Below the pieces are notes generated by a model. The model had not been told where the DNA came from, did not search any database, and saw only the letters and a program-made list of their open reading frames with translations. Made by a program: the position numbers and the translations under genes. A DNA stretch of 64,000 nt from Caballeronia sordidicola (GTDB lineage: Bacteria; Pseudomonadota; Gammaproteobacteria; Burkholderiales; Burkholderiaceae): the NCBI RefSeq assembly GCF_002220365.1, contig NZ_MTHB01000049.1, positions 62,001-126,000 of the forward strand, read 5' to 3'. Shown here one piece after another: positions 19,032 to 30,168 of this stretch (its first letter is position 1; every line of letters begins with the position of its first letter).

Positions 19032-19751
19032 TCATTTCGATGGCGCGCCCAGCAAAGGTCTTAAAACTGGCCAGACGTTGTTCAATAGCAAGGGCTGGGC
19101 CTGAGGGGTCGGATGAATCTGGTCGGCCTGGAACATCTCGGGCTTGTTTTCAATACCAGCCAATAGAAACGGGACTAGCGGCACCTGTTTTTCTTTGGAC
19201 AATTGTTCATACACACCGTGAAACTTTTGCGAGTAGTCGGGGCCATAGTTAGGCGGAACATACATCCCGACGAGTAAAACTTTCGCGTTGGCGGCCTGTG
19301 ATTTCTCGATGATCGCCCGCAAGTTCGCTTCTGTGGTCGCGAGCGGTACGCCGCGCAGCGCGTCATTGGCGCCGAGTTCCACAATGACTATGGCTGGCTT
19401 GATGCGGTTGAGCGCAGCGGGCAGGCGGGCAAGGCCGCCGCTGGTGGTGTCGCCGCTGATGCTTGAATTGGCGACGCTATAATTGAAGTGCTCTTTTGGA
19501 AGCTTTGAGCGCAGCAACGCAACCCAGCCTGTATCGCGCGGCAGGCCGTACTCCGCGGAAATGCTGTCGCCGAGGACCACGATCGACGGTTTGCCGCTCG
19601 TTGCCGTAGCGCTCGCCGCAACTGCAACGGCAACTGCAGCCGCGTCTTGCGCGGCATACACCGGCGTAGCGCCCATGCATGCAACCAATGCAACAAATGT
19701 CAGCGGTGCCAGCGTGGCGCGCGTTGTCCAGTTCACCTTAAGTCTCTCCAT
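19032..19751 (-). CDS. tesA: SGNH-fold arylesterase / lysophospholipase (TesA-like)
   Basis: 239 residues from the ATG at 19751. Signal peptide about 1-35 ([19 protein letters not shown] onward), then alanine-rich linker. SGNH blocks are complete: VVLGDSISAEYGL (nucleophile Ser), ELGANDALRG (Asn) and DQIHPTPQAQ (Asp and His). It hydrolyses esters or thioesters in the periplasm. Its ATG and that of the divergent ABC ATPase share the CATG at 19749-19752, so the two reading frames overlap head to head by two bases. Neither start has a clear ribosome-binding site. Confidence 0.9.
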   Translation of the reverse strand: MERLKVNWTTRATLAPLTFVALVACMGATPVYAAQDAAAVAVAVAASATATSGKPSIVVLGDSISAEYGLPRDTGWVALLRSKLPKEHFNYSVANSSISGDTTSGGLARLPAALNRIKPAIVIVELGANDALRGVPLATTEANLRAIIEKSQAANAKVLLVGMYVPPNYGPDYSQKFHGVYEQLSKEKQVPLVPFLLAGIENKPEMFQADQIHPTPQAQPLLLNNVWPVLRPLLGAPSK

Positions 19752-20451
19752 GCAAAACAATATCGAACCAGTCATTGAAGTACGGGGTTTAAGCAAGCGG
19801 GTGAAGGACGCGACGGGCGAATTGATCATCCTTGATCAGATCGACCTGTCGATCGAAAAGGGCAGCAGTGTTGCCATAGTCGGCGCATCGGGGTCCGGCA
19901 AGTCCACGCTGCTCGGTCTGCTTGCGGGATTGGACAGCGCGACGGCGGGCTCGGTTCGCTTGCTCGGGCGCGACCTGGGCACGCTGAACGAAGACGAACG
20001 CGCGGCATTGCGCAGCGGCTCGGTGGGATTTGTCTTCCAGTCGTTCCAGTTGATGCCGCACCTGAGCGCTCTCGAGAACGTGATGTTGCCTCTGGAATTG
20101 CGCGGCGATGTGCCGCACAAAGAGATTGCGAGCCGTGCACGGGACCTGCTCGAACAGGTCGGCCTCGGTCAGCGGACCGCGCATTATCCCAAACTGTTAT
20201 CCGGTGGCGAGCAACAACGCGTGGCGCTTGCGCGCGCGTTTGTCACGCATCCGGCCGTGCTTTTCGCCGATGAACCTACTGGCAGTCTTGATGCGGCAAC
20301 AGGTTACGCGATCATCGATTTGATGTTCGAGATGAACCGCCGCAATGGCGCCACGCTCATTCTGGTCACGCACGATATTGAACTGGCCGGGCGATGCGAC
20401 GCCACGGTGACAATTGAAGCAGGGCGCCTTGTGAATGGCCTGAGCGTGTAG
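19750..20451 (+). CDS. ybbA: ABC transporter ATP-binding protein (YbbA/LolD-like)
   Basis: 233 residues with Walker [11 protein letters not shown]-loop [18 protein letters not shown], signature [12 protein letters not shown], Walker [13 protein letters not shown] and His switch LVTHD. Most like YbbA, which in E. coli is also divergent from tesA and works with the large permease YbbP. Here no permease follows; a hairpin and the convergent pgi gene come next. The protein must work with a partner encoded elsewhere, or alone. Confidence 0.88.
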   Translation: MQNNIEPVIEVRGLSKRVKDATGELIILDQIDLSIEKGSSVAIVGASGSGKSTLLGLLAGLDSATAGSVRLLGRDLGTLNEDERAALRSGSVGFVFQSFQLMPHLSALENVMLPLELRGDVPHKEIASRARDLLEQVGLGQRTAHYPKLLSGGEQQRVALARAFVTHPAVLFADEPTGSLDAATGYAIIDLMFEMNRRNGATLILVTHDIELAGRCDATVTIEAGRLVNGLSV

Positions 20452-20465
20452 TCGGCTTAGAGAGA

Positions 20466-20504
20466 GGTATCTCGCGTCTTCATCAACCGAAGACGTGAGA
20501 TACC
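20466..20504. terminator. Hairpin between convergent ybbA and pgi
   Basis: GGTATCTCGCGTCTTC (20466-20481) pairs with GAAGACGTGAGATACC (20489-20504) with one mismatch around a 7-base loop. It lacks a long T-run but sits exactly between two converging genes. Confidence 0.6.
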
Positions 20505-20518
20505 CGTTCATCAACCGT

Positions 20519-22144
20519 TTACAGCCCCTTCAACGCGGCCTGCGCACGCGCGATCAACGCCGATGTCGACGAATCATGCTTCGCGGGATCGGCCTTGTCG
20601 CTGGTGATATCGGCTTCCACCACTTTGCCGAGGATCTTGCCCAGCTCAACGCCCCACTGATCGAACGAGTTGATGTCCCACACCGCGCCTTGCACCAGCA
20701 CCTTGTGCTCGTACAGCGCGATGACCGCGCCCAATGTCTCGGGCGTGAGTGCATCGAGAATAATCGTTGTCGTCGGGCGATTACCGGGGAAGCTAAGGTG
20801 AGTGGCAAGCTCTTCCTTGCCCGGTCCTGCGACCTTCTTCGCTTCTTCCATTGTGCGTCCGAGCATCAGCGCTTCGCTTTGCGCGAAGCAGTTCGCGAGC
20901 AGTTTCGCGTGATGGTCGATCAGCGGATGTTCCGGCGTCAACACGGCGATGAAGTCGATCGGAATCATCGTCGGTCCCTGATGCAGCATCTGGTAGAACG
21001 CGTGCTGACCATTCGTGCCGGGTTCGCCCCAGATCACGGCGGCGGTCGGATAATCGACCATGGTGCCGTCAAGCCGTGCCGACTTGCCGTTGCTCTCCAT
21101 CTCGAGTTGCTGGAGATACGAAGACAGGTAGCGCATGGCTTGCGAGTACGGCGCGACCATCACGCTTTGCGACTCGAAGAAGTCGCGATACCAGATGCCG
21201 ATCATGCCCATCAGCACGGGCAGGTTGCGCTCGAACGGCGCGGTACGGAAATGCTCGTCCATCGCATGCGCGCCGGCGAGCAGCTTCTCGAAGTTCTCCG
21301 GTCCAACCGAGATCACGATCGACAGGCCAACCGTGGACCATAGTGAATAACGGCCGCCGACCCAGTCCCACATCTCGAAGACATTTTCCTTCGCAATGCC
21401 GAACTTGACCACTTCCTCAGGATTCGCCGATACCCCCACGAAGTGCTTTGACAGCGCTTCTTCCGGGCAACCGCTTTTCACGAACCACTCGCGCATGGAG
21501 CGCGCGTTGGTCATGGTTTCGAGCGTGGTGAAGGTCTTCGACACAACGATAGCCAGCGTCTCTTCAGCGTTCAGGCCCTTCAGTACGTTGTAGATATCGG
21601 CCCCATCGACGTTGGAGACAAAATGCGTGTCCAGACCCGGCTGTGCCAAGTGCTGTAATGCATGCACGACCATCTTTGGTCCGAGATCCGAGCCGCCAAT
21701 CCCGATGTTCACCACATGGCGAATCCGCTTGCCGGTGTAGCCGGTCCACGAGCCGTCGCGAACCTTGTTCGCAAACGTCGCCATCTTGGCTTTTTCAGCG
21801 CGGATTTCTTTCTGGAAAGGGGAATTGTCGTCGGTGGATCGCAAGGCCGTGTGCAGCACCGCGCGATGTTCCGTGACATTGACGATATCGCCGGCAAACA
21901 CGGCGTCGCGCTTGTCAGCGACCTTGGCCTGCTGCGCGAGTTCGACCAGCAGCTTGAGCGTGGCTTCGGTGACGCGGTTCTTCGAGAAATCGATGGAGAT
22001 GCCGCCGCCGTCAAAAGTCAGGCGCTCGGCGCGGGACGGCGTTGTGTCGTTTTGCGGCGCGAACCAGTCGCGCAGGCGTTCGTCACGGATGGCATCGTAA
22101 TGCGTCTGGAGCGCCGGCCAGGCAGGAAGCGAATTGAGCGTCAT
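20519..22144 (-). CDS. pgi: Glucose-6-phosphate isomerase
   Basis: Interconverts glucose-6-phosphate and fructose-6-phosphate in the cytoplasm. 541 residues from the ATG at 22144 ([17 protein letters not shown]), the usual start in this group; the open frame runs 22 codons further. Signatures are [37 protein letters not shown] and the C-terminal [15 protein letters not shown] carrying the catalytic Lys region. Full length. Confidence 0.96.
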   Translation of the reverse strand: MTLNSLPAWPALQTHYDAIRDERLRDWFAPQNDTTPSRAERLTFDGGGISIDFSKNRVTEATLKLLVELAQQAKVADKRDAVFAGDIVNVTEHRAVLHTALRSTDDNSPFQKEIRAEKAKMATFANKVRDGSWTGYTGKRIRHVVNIGIGGSDLGPKMVVHALQHLAQPGLDTHFVSNVDGADIYNVLKGLNAEETLAIVVSKTFTTLETMTNARSMREWFVKSGCPEEALSKHFVGVSANPEEVVKFGIAKENVFEMWDWVGGRYSLWSTVGLSIVISVGPENFEKLLAGAHAMDEHFRTAPFERNLPVLMGMIGIWYRDFFESQSVMVAPYSQAMRYLSSYLQQLEMESNGKSARLDGTMVDYPTAAVIWGEPGTNGQHAFYQMLHQGPTMIPIDFIAVLTPEHPLIDHHAKLLANCFAQSEALMLGRTMEEAKKVAGPGKEELATHLSFPGNRPTTTIILDALTPETLGAVIALYEHKVLVQGAVWDINSFDQWGVELGKILGKVVEADITSDKADPAKHDSSTSALIARAQAALKGL

Positions 22145-22393
22145 AACGGTCCGTTTATCAGAGGGTGACGGGAAGTGCTGTTCATCGCGCGGAGTCTGAT
22201 GAGGGTTCATCTCGACGGGCTCATCGACCGCCGCGTCGACCAGCTTACGCGCGAGTCAACAAGTATAGCCACGATGGATGAATGATTGCTTGCATGGAAG
22301 TCAAGGCGCGTTGGCCATGGCTTCCTGCGTTGGTTCGTGTTTCGTTCGTCCTGGATAAACGCCGTTCGCAAACGACACCACCGGCGGGCTCGC

Positions 22394-23992
22394 TTATGCG
22401 GCGTAAAACAGCCGGTTGAGCAAGCTGCGTACCTTCGGAGCCAGCTCGCCCGCGGTCAATCCTGCGGGACCTTCGCCTTCGCGGGTCAGCTCTTCAGCGG
22501 CCAGCCCGTGCAGATAAACGCCCGCCAGCGCCGCCTCATAAGGCGGCAACCGCTGCGCGAGGAAGGCGCCGATCAACCCGCCCAGCACGTCACCCGTCCC
22601 GCCGGTGGCGAGCGCGGCATTGCCGGTGGGATTCACTGAAACGCGTCCGTCCGGCGAAGCGACGATCGTGCCCGTGCCTTTCAACACAGCGACCGCAGCG
22701 AAGCGCGCGGCCAGCTGCCGTGCGGCAGCGATGCGATCGGCTTGCACTTTTTTTACATTCGATCCGAGCAAACGCGCGGCTTCGAGTGGATGCGGCGTCA
22801 ACACGCACGGGTCCCCGCTCGCGCCCCGCTCGGCGACCTTGGCAGCCAGCTTTTCATCCGATGAAATCAGGTTGAGCGCGTCGGCATCGAAGAGTTTGGG
22901 GACATCGAGCGCGAGGACATCGACGAGCACCTTCTTCGCGCGTTCACTCTGGCCCATGCCGCAGCCGAGCGCGAGCGCGTTCATCTTGTCGAGTGAGAGC
23001 TGGTCGACGTGGTGCAGCATCAGCTCGGGATGCGGCGGGTCATAAGGCGGTGAATCAGTGCCGATGAACGCCACGTTCACTTTGCCCGCGCCGCCGTACA
23101 ACGCCATGCGCGCGGCCAGGATCGGCGCGCCGCACATGCCGGTGTCGCCGCCGAGCACGGCCAGCGTGCCGAATGTGCCCTTGTTGGTCGCGTAATCGCG
23201 GGGCGGCAAGTGCGAGCCGAACAGCGATGGCGCGTTCAGCACGACACAGGATTCAACGGGCGGCTTGACGCCCAGGTCGGCGATATAAAGCTTGCCCGTG
23301 AGGTCGCGCCCATCGCCGGTGAAATGGCCCGGTTTCGCGCCGATAAACGTGATGGTGTGCGTGGCACGCACGGCCTGTGCACGGCCGTCGGCGCTCCGGC
23401 TGACCGGTTCGCCGGTGTCGCTCGACAGTCCGCTCGCGATATCCAGCGCAAGCACGCCGCCGCTCGCCTTCGAACGCCGCGACAGGCGTGCGGCGAGATC
23501 CGCGAACACGCCTTCCAGCGGCCGTCCGAGACCGATGCCGAACATGCCGTCGACGAGCCAGCCGAGGTTGTCGAAGGATTGGGGGGAATCGGTGGTGATT
23601 TTCACGCCCGCTTGCCTGGCTTCGGCTAGCGCCCAGCGTGCATCGTCGGGTTTGACTTCCACCGGCATGCAGACTTCGACGTCGATGCCGGCTTGCCGCA
23701 AGCGGGCAGCCATCACGAGCGCATCGCCGCCATTGTTGCCCGGCCCGGCCACGATCCAGACCGGCAGCGCGGCAAGATGCGGCATATGCCGGTTCTGGTC
23801 GATGACAAATTGCGCCGCAGCAGCCCCGGCGCGTCCCATCAGCGTATTGGCGGGCAGGGAAGCCGCCGCACGGCTTTCAAGCGTGCGGAGTTCGTCGAGT
23901 GTCAGGAGCGCCAGCGCGTGATCGCGCGGCTCGACGTAGGGCGGCGCAGAGGTGTTTGATACGGCGGAGGAAGGGGAGTTGGAGTCGGTCAT
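22394..23992 (-). CDS. nnr: Bifunctional NAD(P)H-hydrate repair enzyme (epimerase plus dehydratase)
   Basis: 532 residues. The N-terminal YjeF_N/NnrE domain (about 25-245) contains VWIVAGPGNNGGDALVMAAR and epimerises hydrated NAD(P)H. The C-terminal NnrD domain, a ribokinase-like ATP/ADP-dependent dehydratase, contains VLTPHPLEAARLLG and the motif NAALATGGTGDVLGGLIGAF. It repairs damaged nicotinamide cofactors. Full length, on the same strand as pgi but 249 bases away. Confidence 0.94.
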   Translation of the reverse strand: MTDSNSPSSAVSNTSAPPYVEPRDHALALLTLDELRTLESRAAASLPANTLMGRAGAAAAQFVIDQNRHMPHLAALPVWIVAGPGNNGGDALVMAARLRQAGIDVEVCMPVEVKPDDARWALAEARQAGVKITTDSPQSFDNLGWLVDGMFGIGLGRPLEGVFADLAARLSRRSKASGGVLALDIASGLSSDTGEPVSRSADGRAQAVRATHTITFIGAKPGHFTGDGRDLTGKLYIADLGVKPPVESCVVLNAPSLFGSHLPPRDYATNKGTFGTLAVLGGDTGMCGAPILAARMALYGGAGKVNVAFIGTDSPPYDPPHPELMLHHVDQLSLDKMNALALGCGMGQSERAKKVLVDVLALDVPKLFDADALNLISSDEKLAAKVAERGASGDPCVLTPHPLEAARLLGSNVKKVQADRIAAARQLAARFAAVAVLKGTGTIVASPDGRVSVNPTGNAALATGGTGDVLGGLIGAFLAQRLPPYEAALAGVYLHGLAAEELTREGEGPAGLTAGELAPKVRSLLNRLFYAA

Positions 23993-24201
23993 GGCGCCAG
24001 CGTTGGAGGAGTGCGTGAGCTCATCGCAATTATTGCGCCCAAATGGCTGCAGACACCGGCCAGAGATTCGTAAAGTGTGTGACGTTCGCGAAAGGCGCTT
24101 TGCGGCTGCTTTCGCTAGTCCACGCCGCTCTTCGCCTTTGCTTTTTCGCTTCGCTAGCCCTTAGCCGCTCCGGATGCAAGCCGGATAACGCTCAACCCTT
24201 C

Positions 24202-25506
24202 CTAAAACCGGTCCATCCGCAGCGCGCTGAGCGTTTCAACAGGCACGTCGGGTGTGATTCCGGAGACCATTGCGGCGACCACCTTGGCCGCCCCGCAAGC
24301 GATTCCCCAGCCCGCCGGCCCGTGCGCGGCGTTGATGAACAAGCGCGCATGCGCGCTCGGGCTCACAACGGGCAAACCATCGGGCGACACCAGCCTGATG
24401 CCGTCCCAAGCCCGCGCCGCCGATACCTTCGCCGCGCCTGGAATCCAGTCGTGCGTTGCTTGGCCGAGCAGCGCGAGGGCGCGCCGCGTCATGCTTTCGT
24501 TCATCGGCTTCTGCGCTTTTGCCACGCTCTCGAGCACCGCACCGCCAGTCACGCGCATGCGCTGGTTGATCCGCGTCATGGTGATGCGCTTCACGGAATC
24601 GACCACCGTAATGTGCGGCGCGCGCTCTTCGTAGGCAATCGGCGCGGTCAGGGTGTGCAGGCGCAGCGGATGCAGCGGCAACGTGATTCCCAGCGTCGCC
24701 AGCAATGCGAGCGTGCCGGTGCCGGCTGCGACCACGATGGCGTCGGCGCCGATCAATTCCACGTCGCGGGACTTGCGCCCCTTGCCGTCGACTTCACCCG
24801 CCCGCGGTCCGAGTTCTACGGCGGCACGCTGGGAGTCGGCGCGAATGGCCGTGACTTCGCGACCAAGCTGGAACTGCACGCCGCTGTCTTCCAGCACTTG
24901 CTTCAGCAGCTTGGTGAACAACGGACAATTGGCGGTGCGGGCATCGCCAAGCAATACGCCGCCGGCGAGCGGCGGATCGTCGGGAATGGACGGTTCAGCC
25001 GCCACGCATTCCTCGGGTGTCAGCATGCGGTGCGGCGTCTCGAAGCGCTGCAGCAGCGCAATCGCGGACTGCGCCAGCTCGAGATCGCGTTCATGGCGGA
25101 ACACGTGCAGCACGCCGGTGCGCTGTTCGTAATCGAGTGCGTACCGGGAGTCGATATCGGCGATCACGTCCCGCGATACGTCCACCAGCGGCCGCAAAGC
25201 GGCGTATTGACCGGTGAAAAGCTCCGGATCCTTGAACCGCGCGAGTTGCTTCGCGAACTCGCGGGTGTCGGAATTGAAGCCGGGTTTGAACACAATGCCG
25301 GTTTTGGCCGCGCGACGTGTCTGCATGAACGTCGGACCGAACCACACGTCGAGCGGTGAGGGCAGCACGGAGCCGCCATGACCGTAGGTTGCGCCCTGCG
25401 CAACGGTGGCATGGCGCTCGACCACGCAGACACGGTGGCCGTTTGCACGCAATTGGTACGCGGTGGCGATGCCGGCGATTCCGCCGCCGATGACGATGAC
25501 ATCCAT
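24202..25506 (-). CDS. D-amino-acid dehydrogenase-like FAD oxidoreductase
   Basis: 434 residues of the DAO fold. FAD-binding GGGIAGIATAYQLRANGH at the N-terminus, then VVERHATVAQGATYGHGG, and the C-terminal WDGIRLVSPDGLPVVSPS and INAAHGPAGWGIACGAAKVV segments that close over flavin and substrate. The layout and length are those of DadA, which oxidises D-amino acids to keto acids at the membrane. No alanine racemase gene is adjacent, so a paralogue with another substrate is possible. Confidence 0.88.
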   Translation of the reverse strand: MDVIVIGGGIAGIATAYQLRANGHRVCVVERHATVAQGATYGHGGSVLPSPLDVWFGPTFMQTRRAAKTGIVFKPGFNSDTREFAKQLARFKDPELFTGQYAALRPLVDVSRDVIADIDSRYALDYEQRTGVLHVFRHERDLELAQSAIALLQRFETPHRMLTPEECVAAEPSIPDDPPLAGGVLLGDARTANCPLFTKLLKQVLEDSGVQFQLGREVTAIRADSQRAAVELGPRAGEVDGKGRKSRDVELIGADAIVVAAGTGTLALLATLGITLPLHPLRLHTLTAPIAYEERAPHITVVDSVKRITMTRINQRMRVTGGAVLESVAKAQKPMNESMTRRALALLGQATHDWIPGAAKVSAARAWDGIRLVSPDGLPVVSPSAHARLFINAAHGPAGWGIACGAAKVVAAMVSGITPDVPVETLSALRMDRF

Positions 25507-25877
25507 GATTCGTTCTCGCCCGAAGGCGCAAGACCAGACTGGTTCACGAGCCGGTGCCCGACTGTGTCAGGGCGCCCGGGATTCGCCGGGATTCTCGTGA
25601 GAGAGGCGAACCGGCGTTTGTGCGTTTGTGCGACCAAACGCCGGTCAGGGAAAGCGCGCCATGATAGCGCCAAACGGGCGTCGACGGGACGCCAAGAGGC
25701 GCGGGACAGCAACGCCGATGAGCGCACCGGAGGCTGAAAACCCTTGCGTGGCAAGGCTCTTGAAGCGCGCGCCCGGATCTTCGCAAAAACGTCGCGGGTG
25801 TATTTCAGAGATTGCGCGTGTGCCGTCGGGCCGTTTCGCGGCTTGGCCCGGGGTCCGTTTTCGAGACACTTCCGGGT

Positions 25878-25924
25878 TATAATCCGGGTCTTCCCACCGC
25901 CATTTGCGGCACTGCCGCAAATGG
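25878..25924 (+). promoter_or_regulatory. Putative purL promoter -10 with a perfect palindrome at the expected leader start
   Basis: A consensus TATAAT lies at 25878-25883; no strong -35 is seen at 16-18 bases. Sixteen bases further, CCATTTGCGGC (25900-25910) and GCCGCAAATGG (25914-25924) form an 11-12 bp perfect inverted repeat with almost no loop. There is no T-run. It could be an operator or a leader hairpin. The rest of the 482-base gap from 25507 shows no gene. Confidence 0.5.
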
Positions 25925-25988
25925 CTCCGACGTCTCTCGTCTCGACGTCTGCCTCGGCGTTTTTGACGTCCTTTAAGCACCGCGACAA

Positions 25989-28900
25989 ATGGCCCACTTC
26001 TCGTGTTTCCCCGGCGCTTCGGCCCTCTCCGATTTCCGTCAAACCCGCCTGCTCGAAACATTGACGCGCATCGACCCGGCAATTGTCGGCGTGCGCGGCC
26101 AGTATCTGCATTTCGTGAACTCGGCCGAACCGCTCTCCGATGAGGACAGCAACCGCGTTCACGCGCTGATGCACTACGGTGCGCCGTTCGAGGCCAGCAC
26201 TGAGCGCGGCGCGCAAGAGACCTTCATGGTCGTGCCGCGCTTTGGCACCGTTTCGCCGTGGGCGAGCAAGGCGACAGATATTGCGCATCACTGCGGCCTG
26301 ACGCAGGTCCGGCGGATCGAGCGGGGGATCGAATATACGGTGATCCTGAAAAGCGGCTTGCTTGGCAGCGGCATTGGTGGCAAGAAAGCGTTAAGCGAGC
26401 AAGAGCGCGCAGCAGTTGTGGCCGCGCTGCACGACCGCATGACCGAGAGCGTCGCGCCGTCGCGGGATCACGCGCTGCATCTCTTCGACGAACTGCCGGC
26501 CCAGCCGCTGCAAGCCGTCGATATCCTGGGCCATGGCCGCGACGCGCTGGAAGCGGCGAACGCGGAACTGGGTTTGGCGCTGGCGGACGATGAAATCGAC
26601 TATCTCGTTGATTCGTTCAAGCAGTTGGAGCGCAATCCGACCGACGTCGAACTGATGATGTTCGCGCAGGCCAACAGCGAACACTGCCGTCACAAGATTT
26701 TCAACGGGCAGTGGACCATTGACGGCGAGCCGCAGGACATCTCGCTGTTCAGCATGATCCGCAACACCGAGAAGCTGAACCACGCCGGCACCATCGTCGC
26801 GTATTCGGACAACTCGGCGATCATGGAAGGCGGCACGGCCGAGCGCTGGTTCCCGCGCGGTTCGAATGAGCATTACGGCCGCCACACCGAGTTGACGCAC
26901 ACGTTGATGAAGGTCGAGACGCATAACCACCCGACCGCCATTTCGCCGTTCGCCGGCGCGGCAACAGGCTCGGGCGGCGAAATCCGCGACGAAGGCGCGA
27001 CGGGCCGCGGCGCGCGCCCGAAGGCGGGCCTGGCGGGTTTCACGGTATCGAACCTGGACTTGCCCGATGCACGCCAGCCGTGGGAAAACGCCCGCGACAG
27101 CGCTGTGCCGGTGCCGCAGCGCAATCCATCGGATGCCCACGAGCCGTACGGCAAGCCGGAGCGCATTGCATCGTCGCTGCAGATCATGATCGATGGCCCG
27201 ATCGGCGCGGCCGCGTTCAACAACGAATTCGGCCGGCCCAATCTGGGCGGCTATTTCCGCGCGTATGAGCAGAATGCTGCCGGGCGCGTGCGGGGTTATC
27301 ACAAGCCGATCATGATCGCGGGCGGGATCGGCAATATCTCTGACCAGCACACGCACAAGATGGATTTGCCGGCGGGATCGCTGCTGATCCAGATCGGCGG
27401 TCCGGGCATGCGGATCGGCATGGGCGGCGGAGCGGCGAGTTCGATGGCGACCGGCGCAAACACCGCGCAACTCGACTTCGATTCCGTCCAGCGCGGCAAC
27501 CCGGAAATCCAGCGGCGCGCGCAGGAAGTCATCAATGCGTGCTGGCAGTTGGGCGCTGATAACCCGATCCTGAGCATCCACGACGTGGGCGCGGGCGGGT
27601 TGTCGAACGCATTCCCTGAACTGGTCGATGGGGCCAGCAAGGGCGCGCGATTTGAATTGCGTCGCGTGCAGCTTGAGGAATCCGGTTTGTCGCCGCGCGA
27701 AATCTGGTCGAACGAAGCGCAGGAACGTTACGTCCTGGCTATCGCGCCGGAAAGCCTGCCGGCCTTCGAAGCCATCTGCACGCGTGAACGCTGCCCGGTG
27801 GCCGTGGTGGGCGTTGCGACGGAAGAACGCCAGTTGCAGCTGATCGACGACTTGAAGAGCGCCGATGAAAAGCTCGAACCCGTCGATATGCCCATGGAAG
27901 TCCTGCTCGGCAAGACGCCCAAGATGCATCGCGACGTGAAGCGCGAGGTCTTGAAGTTCGAACCCGTCGATGTGACCGGTATGGTTTTGTCGGAGATCGC
28001 GGTGAGCGTGCTCAAGCACCCCACGGTCGCCAGCAAATCGTTTCTGATCACGATTGGTGATCGCTCGGTGGGCGGCACGACGGCGCGCGACCAGATGGTC
28101 GGCCCGTGGCAAGTGCCGGTCGCCGATTGCGCGATCACCACCATGGACTACGCGGGCTATCGCGGCGAAGCAATGACCATTGCCGAGCGCACGCCGCTTG
28201 CCGTGATCGATGCACCCGCATCGGGTCGCATGGCAGTGGGCGAAGCGGTGACGAACATTGCGTCCGCGCCGATCGAATCGTTGAACAAGCTGAAGCTGTC
28301 CGCCAACTGGATGGCCGCGTGCGGCAGTCCCGGCGAAGACGCAGCGCTGTTTGACACCGTGAAGGCCATTGGCATGGAGTTGTGCCCGGCGCTGGGCATC
28401 AGTATTCCTGTCGGCAAGGATTCGCTGTCGATGCGCACCAAATGGCAGGACGCGACGGGTGCAGCGAAGGAAGTGGTGTCGCCGGTGTCACTGATCATTT
28501 CGGCGTTTGCGCCGGTTGAAGATGTACGCCGCCAGCTCACGCCGCAGTTGCAGCGTGGCACGGACACGGTGCTGATCTCGATCGACCTCGGCCGCGGCAA
28601 GAATCGTCTGGGCGGCAGCATTCTGGCGCAGGTGACGCAGCAGATCGGCGATACGGTTCCCGACGTCGATGACGCCGAGGACCTGAAGCGGTTCTTCAAC
28701 GCGATCCAGTCGCTGAATGCCGCGGGCAAGCTGCTCGCGTACCACGATCGTTCCGATGGCGGCCTCTGGGCGACTGTCTGCGAAATGGCGTTTGCGGGTC
28801 ACGTGGGCGTGTCGCTGAACGTCGACATGCTGATCCTCGATCCCAACCATGAATCCGATTACGGCGATGCCAAGGACTGGGCGAAGCAGACCAGCGGCCG

Positions 28901-30047
28901 TCGTGAGGACCGGACCATTCGCGCGTTGTTCGCTGAAGAATTGGGCGGCGTGATCCAGGTGCCTTTGGCGGATCGCGATGCCGTGATGGCTGTGTTGCGC
29001 GAGCACGGGTTGTCCGCGTGTAGCGAAGTGATCGGCAAGCCGAACGAGCGTGATGCGATCGAGATTTATCGCGATGCCAAGAAGATCTATGAATCTCCTC
29101 GGCATGAATTGCAGCGGGCGTGGAGCGAAGTGAGCTGGCGCATTGCGCGGTTACGCGATAACCCCGCCTGCGCCGACGCTGAATACGATGCGTTGCTCGA
29201 CCCTGCTGATCCGGGCATTTCGCCGGTGCTGACTTTCGATCCGACGCAGGATGTATCGGCTCCATTCGTGAGCAAGGGTGCGCGTCCGCGCGTCGCTATC
29301 CTGCGAGAGCAGGGTGTCAATTCGCATCTGGAAACGGCTTACGCGTTCGACCGTTCGGGGTTCGACACTCATGACGTCCACATGAGCGATTTGCTGGAAG
29401 GCCGGGTCACGCTGGCGGACTTTGCTGGTGCGGTTGCGTGCGGCGGTTTTTCTTACGGCGACGTGCTGGGTGCCGGTGAAGGCTGGGCGAAGACGATTCG
29501 TTTCAATCCGCGTCTGGCTGATATGTTCGAGGCGTTTTTTGGTCGCACAGATACCTTTGCACTGGGCATTTGCAATGGTTGCCAGATGATGAGCAGCCTC
29601 GCTTCGATGATCCCTGGCGCGGATGCCTGGCCGAAGTTCACGAGAAACAAGTCGGAGCAATTCGAGGCGCGGTTTGCGTCGGTTGAGATACAAAGTTCGC
29701 CGTCGATATTCTTCGCCGGAATGGAAGGGTCGCGGATTCCAGTGGCCGTCGCACATGGCGAAGGCTTTGCGGATTTCTCGCAGCAAGGCGATCCTGCGAA
29801 CGCTTTAGTTGCAATGCGTTTCATCGATAACCAAGGCGCTGCAACCGAGCGTTATCCGTTGAATCCGAATGGCTCGCCGGAGGGGATCACGTCGGTGACG
29901 ACGCCTGACGGACGCTTCACGGTGCTGATGCCGCATATGGAGCGGGTGCACAGGAATGTGCAGATGAGCTGGACGCCCGCCGATTGGACCGCAGACGCAA
30001 GTCCGTGGTTGCGCGTGTTCCAGAACGCACGGCGCTGGGTGGGATAA
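25989..30047 (+). CDS. purL: Phosphoribosylformylglycinamidine synthase, single-chain large form
   Basis: 1352 residues, the normal size of the proteobacterial fused enzyme. It converts FGAR, ATP and glutamine to FGAM in purine synthesis. N-terminal PurS-like and linker regions precede two AIRS-type synthetase halves (TKMDL-like [32 protein letters not shown]; second half [16 protein letters not shown]). The C-terminal glutaminase has nucleophile Cys in [11 protein letters not shown] and catalytic His in VAHGEGF, with [17 protein letters not shown] forming the oxyanion region. The ribosome-binding site is weak. A terminator follows 60 bases after the stop. Confidence 0.97.
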   Translation: MAHFSCFPGASALSDFRQTRLLETLTRIDPAIVGVRGQYLHFVNSAEPLSDEDSNRVHALMHYGAPFEASTERGAQETFMVVPRFGTVSPWASKATDIAHHCGLTQVRRIERGIEYTVILKSGLLGSGIGGKKALSEQERAAVVAALHDRMTESVAPSRDHALHLFDELPAQPLQAVDILGHGRDALEAANAELGLALADDEIDYLVDSFKQLERNPTDVELMMFAQANSEHCRHKIFNGQWTIDGEPQDISLFSMIRNTEKLNHAGTIVAYSDNSAIMEGGTAERWFPRGSNEHYGRHTELTHTLMKVETHNHPTAISPFAGAATGSGGEIRDEGATGRGARPKAGLAGFTVSNLDLPDARQPWENARDSAVPVPQRNPSDAHEPYGKPERIASSLQIMIDGPIGAAAFNNEFGRPNLGGYFRAYEQNAAGRVRGYHKPIMIAGGIGNISDQHTHKMDLPAGSLLIQIGGPGMRIGMGGGAASSMATGANTAQLDFDSVQRGNPEIQRRAQEVINACWQLGADNPILSIHDVGAGGLSNAFPELVDGASKGARFELRRVQLEESGLSPREIWSNEAQERYVLAIAPESLPAFEAICTRERCPVAVVGVATEERQLQLIDDLKSADEKLEPVDMPMEVLLGKTPKMHRDVKREVLKFEPVDVTGMVLSEIAVSVLKHPTVASKSFLITIGDRSVGGTTARDQMVGPWQVPVADCAITTMDYAGYRGEAMTIAERTPLAVIDAPASGRMAVGEAVTNIASAPIESLNKLKLSANWMAACGSPGEDAALFDTVKAIGMELCPALGISIPVGKDSLSMRTKWQDATGAAKEVVSPVSLIISAFAPVEDVRRQLTPQLQRGTDTVLISIDLGRGKNRLGGSILAQVTQQIGDTVPDVDDAEDLKRFFNAIQSLNAAGKLLAYHDRSDGGLWATVCEMAFAGHVGVSLNVDMLILDPNHESDYGDAKDWAKQTSGRREDRTIRALFAEELGGVIQVPLADRDAVMAVLREHGLSACSEVIGKPNERDAIEIYRDAKKIYESPRHELQRAWSEVSWRIARLRDNPACADAEYDALLDPADPGISPVLTFDPTQDVSAPFVSKGARPRVAILREQGVNSHLETAYAFDRSGFDTHDVHMSDLLEGRVTLADFAGAVACGGFSYGDVLGAGEGWAKTIRFNPRLADMFEAFFGRTDTFALGICNGCQMMSSLASMIPGADAWPKFTRNKSEQFEARFASVEIQSSPSIFFAGMEGSRIPVAVAHGEGFADFSQQGDPANALVAMRFIDNQGAATERYPLNPNGSPEGITSVTTPDGRFTVLMPHMERVHRNVQMSWTPADWTADASPWLRVFQNARRWVG

Positions 30048-30107
30048 AGTTGCGCGGCACCTTTTTCACCATGGAAGAGGGCACCGCAGCGCAAAACCAA
30101 AGCCCAA

Positions 30108-30145
30108 TAAAAAGGCCCCGCTGATTTGCGCCAGCGGGGCTTTTT
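30108..30145. terminator. Terminator between convergent purL and parvulin gene
   Basis: GCCCCGCTG (30115-30123) pairs with CAGCGGGGC (30132-30140), with an A-run before and TTTTT after, so it can serve both strands. The stem is nearly the same sequence as the ppiD terminator. Confidence 0.9.
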
Positions 30146-30168
30146 CACATGGTCGAACATCCGAACAA

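Noticed and set aside
26391..28112. 573-codon open frame antisense to purL
   Set aside because: Composition of an antisense shadow; purL on the other strand has complete motifs.
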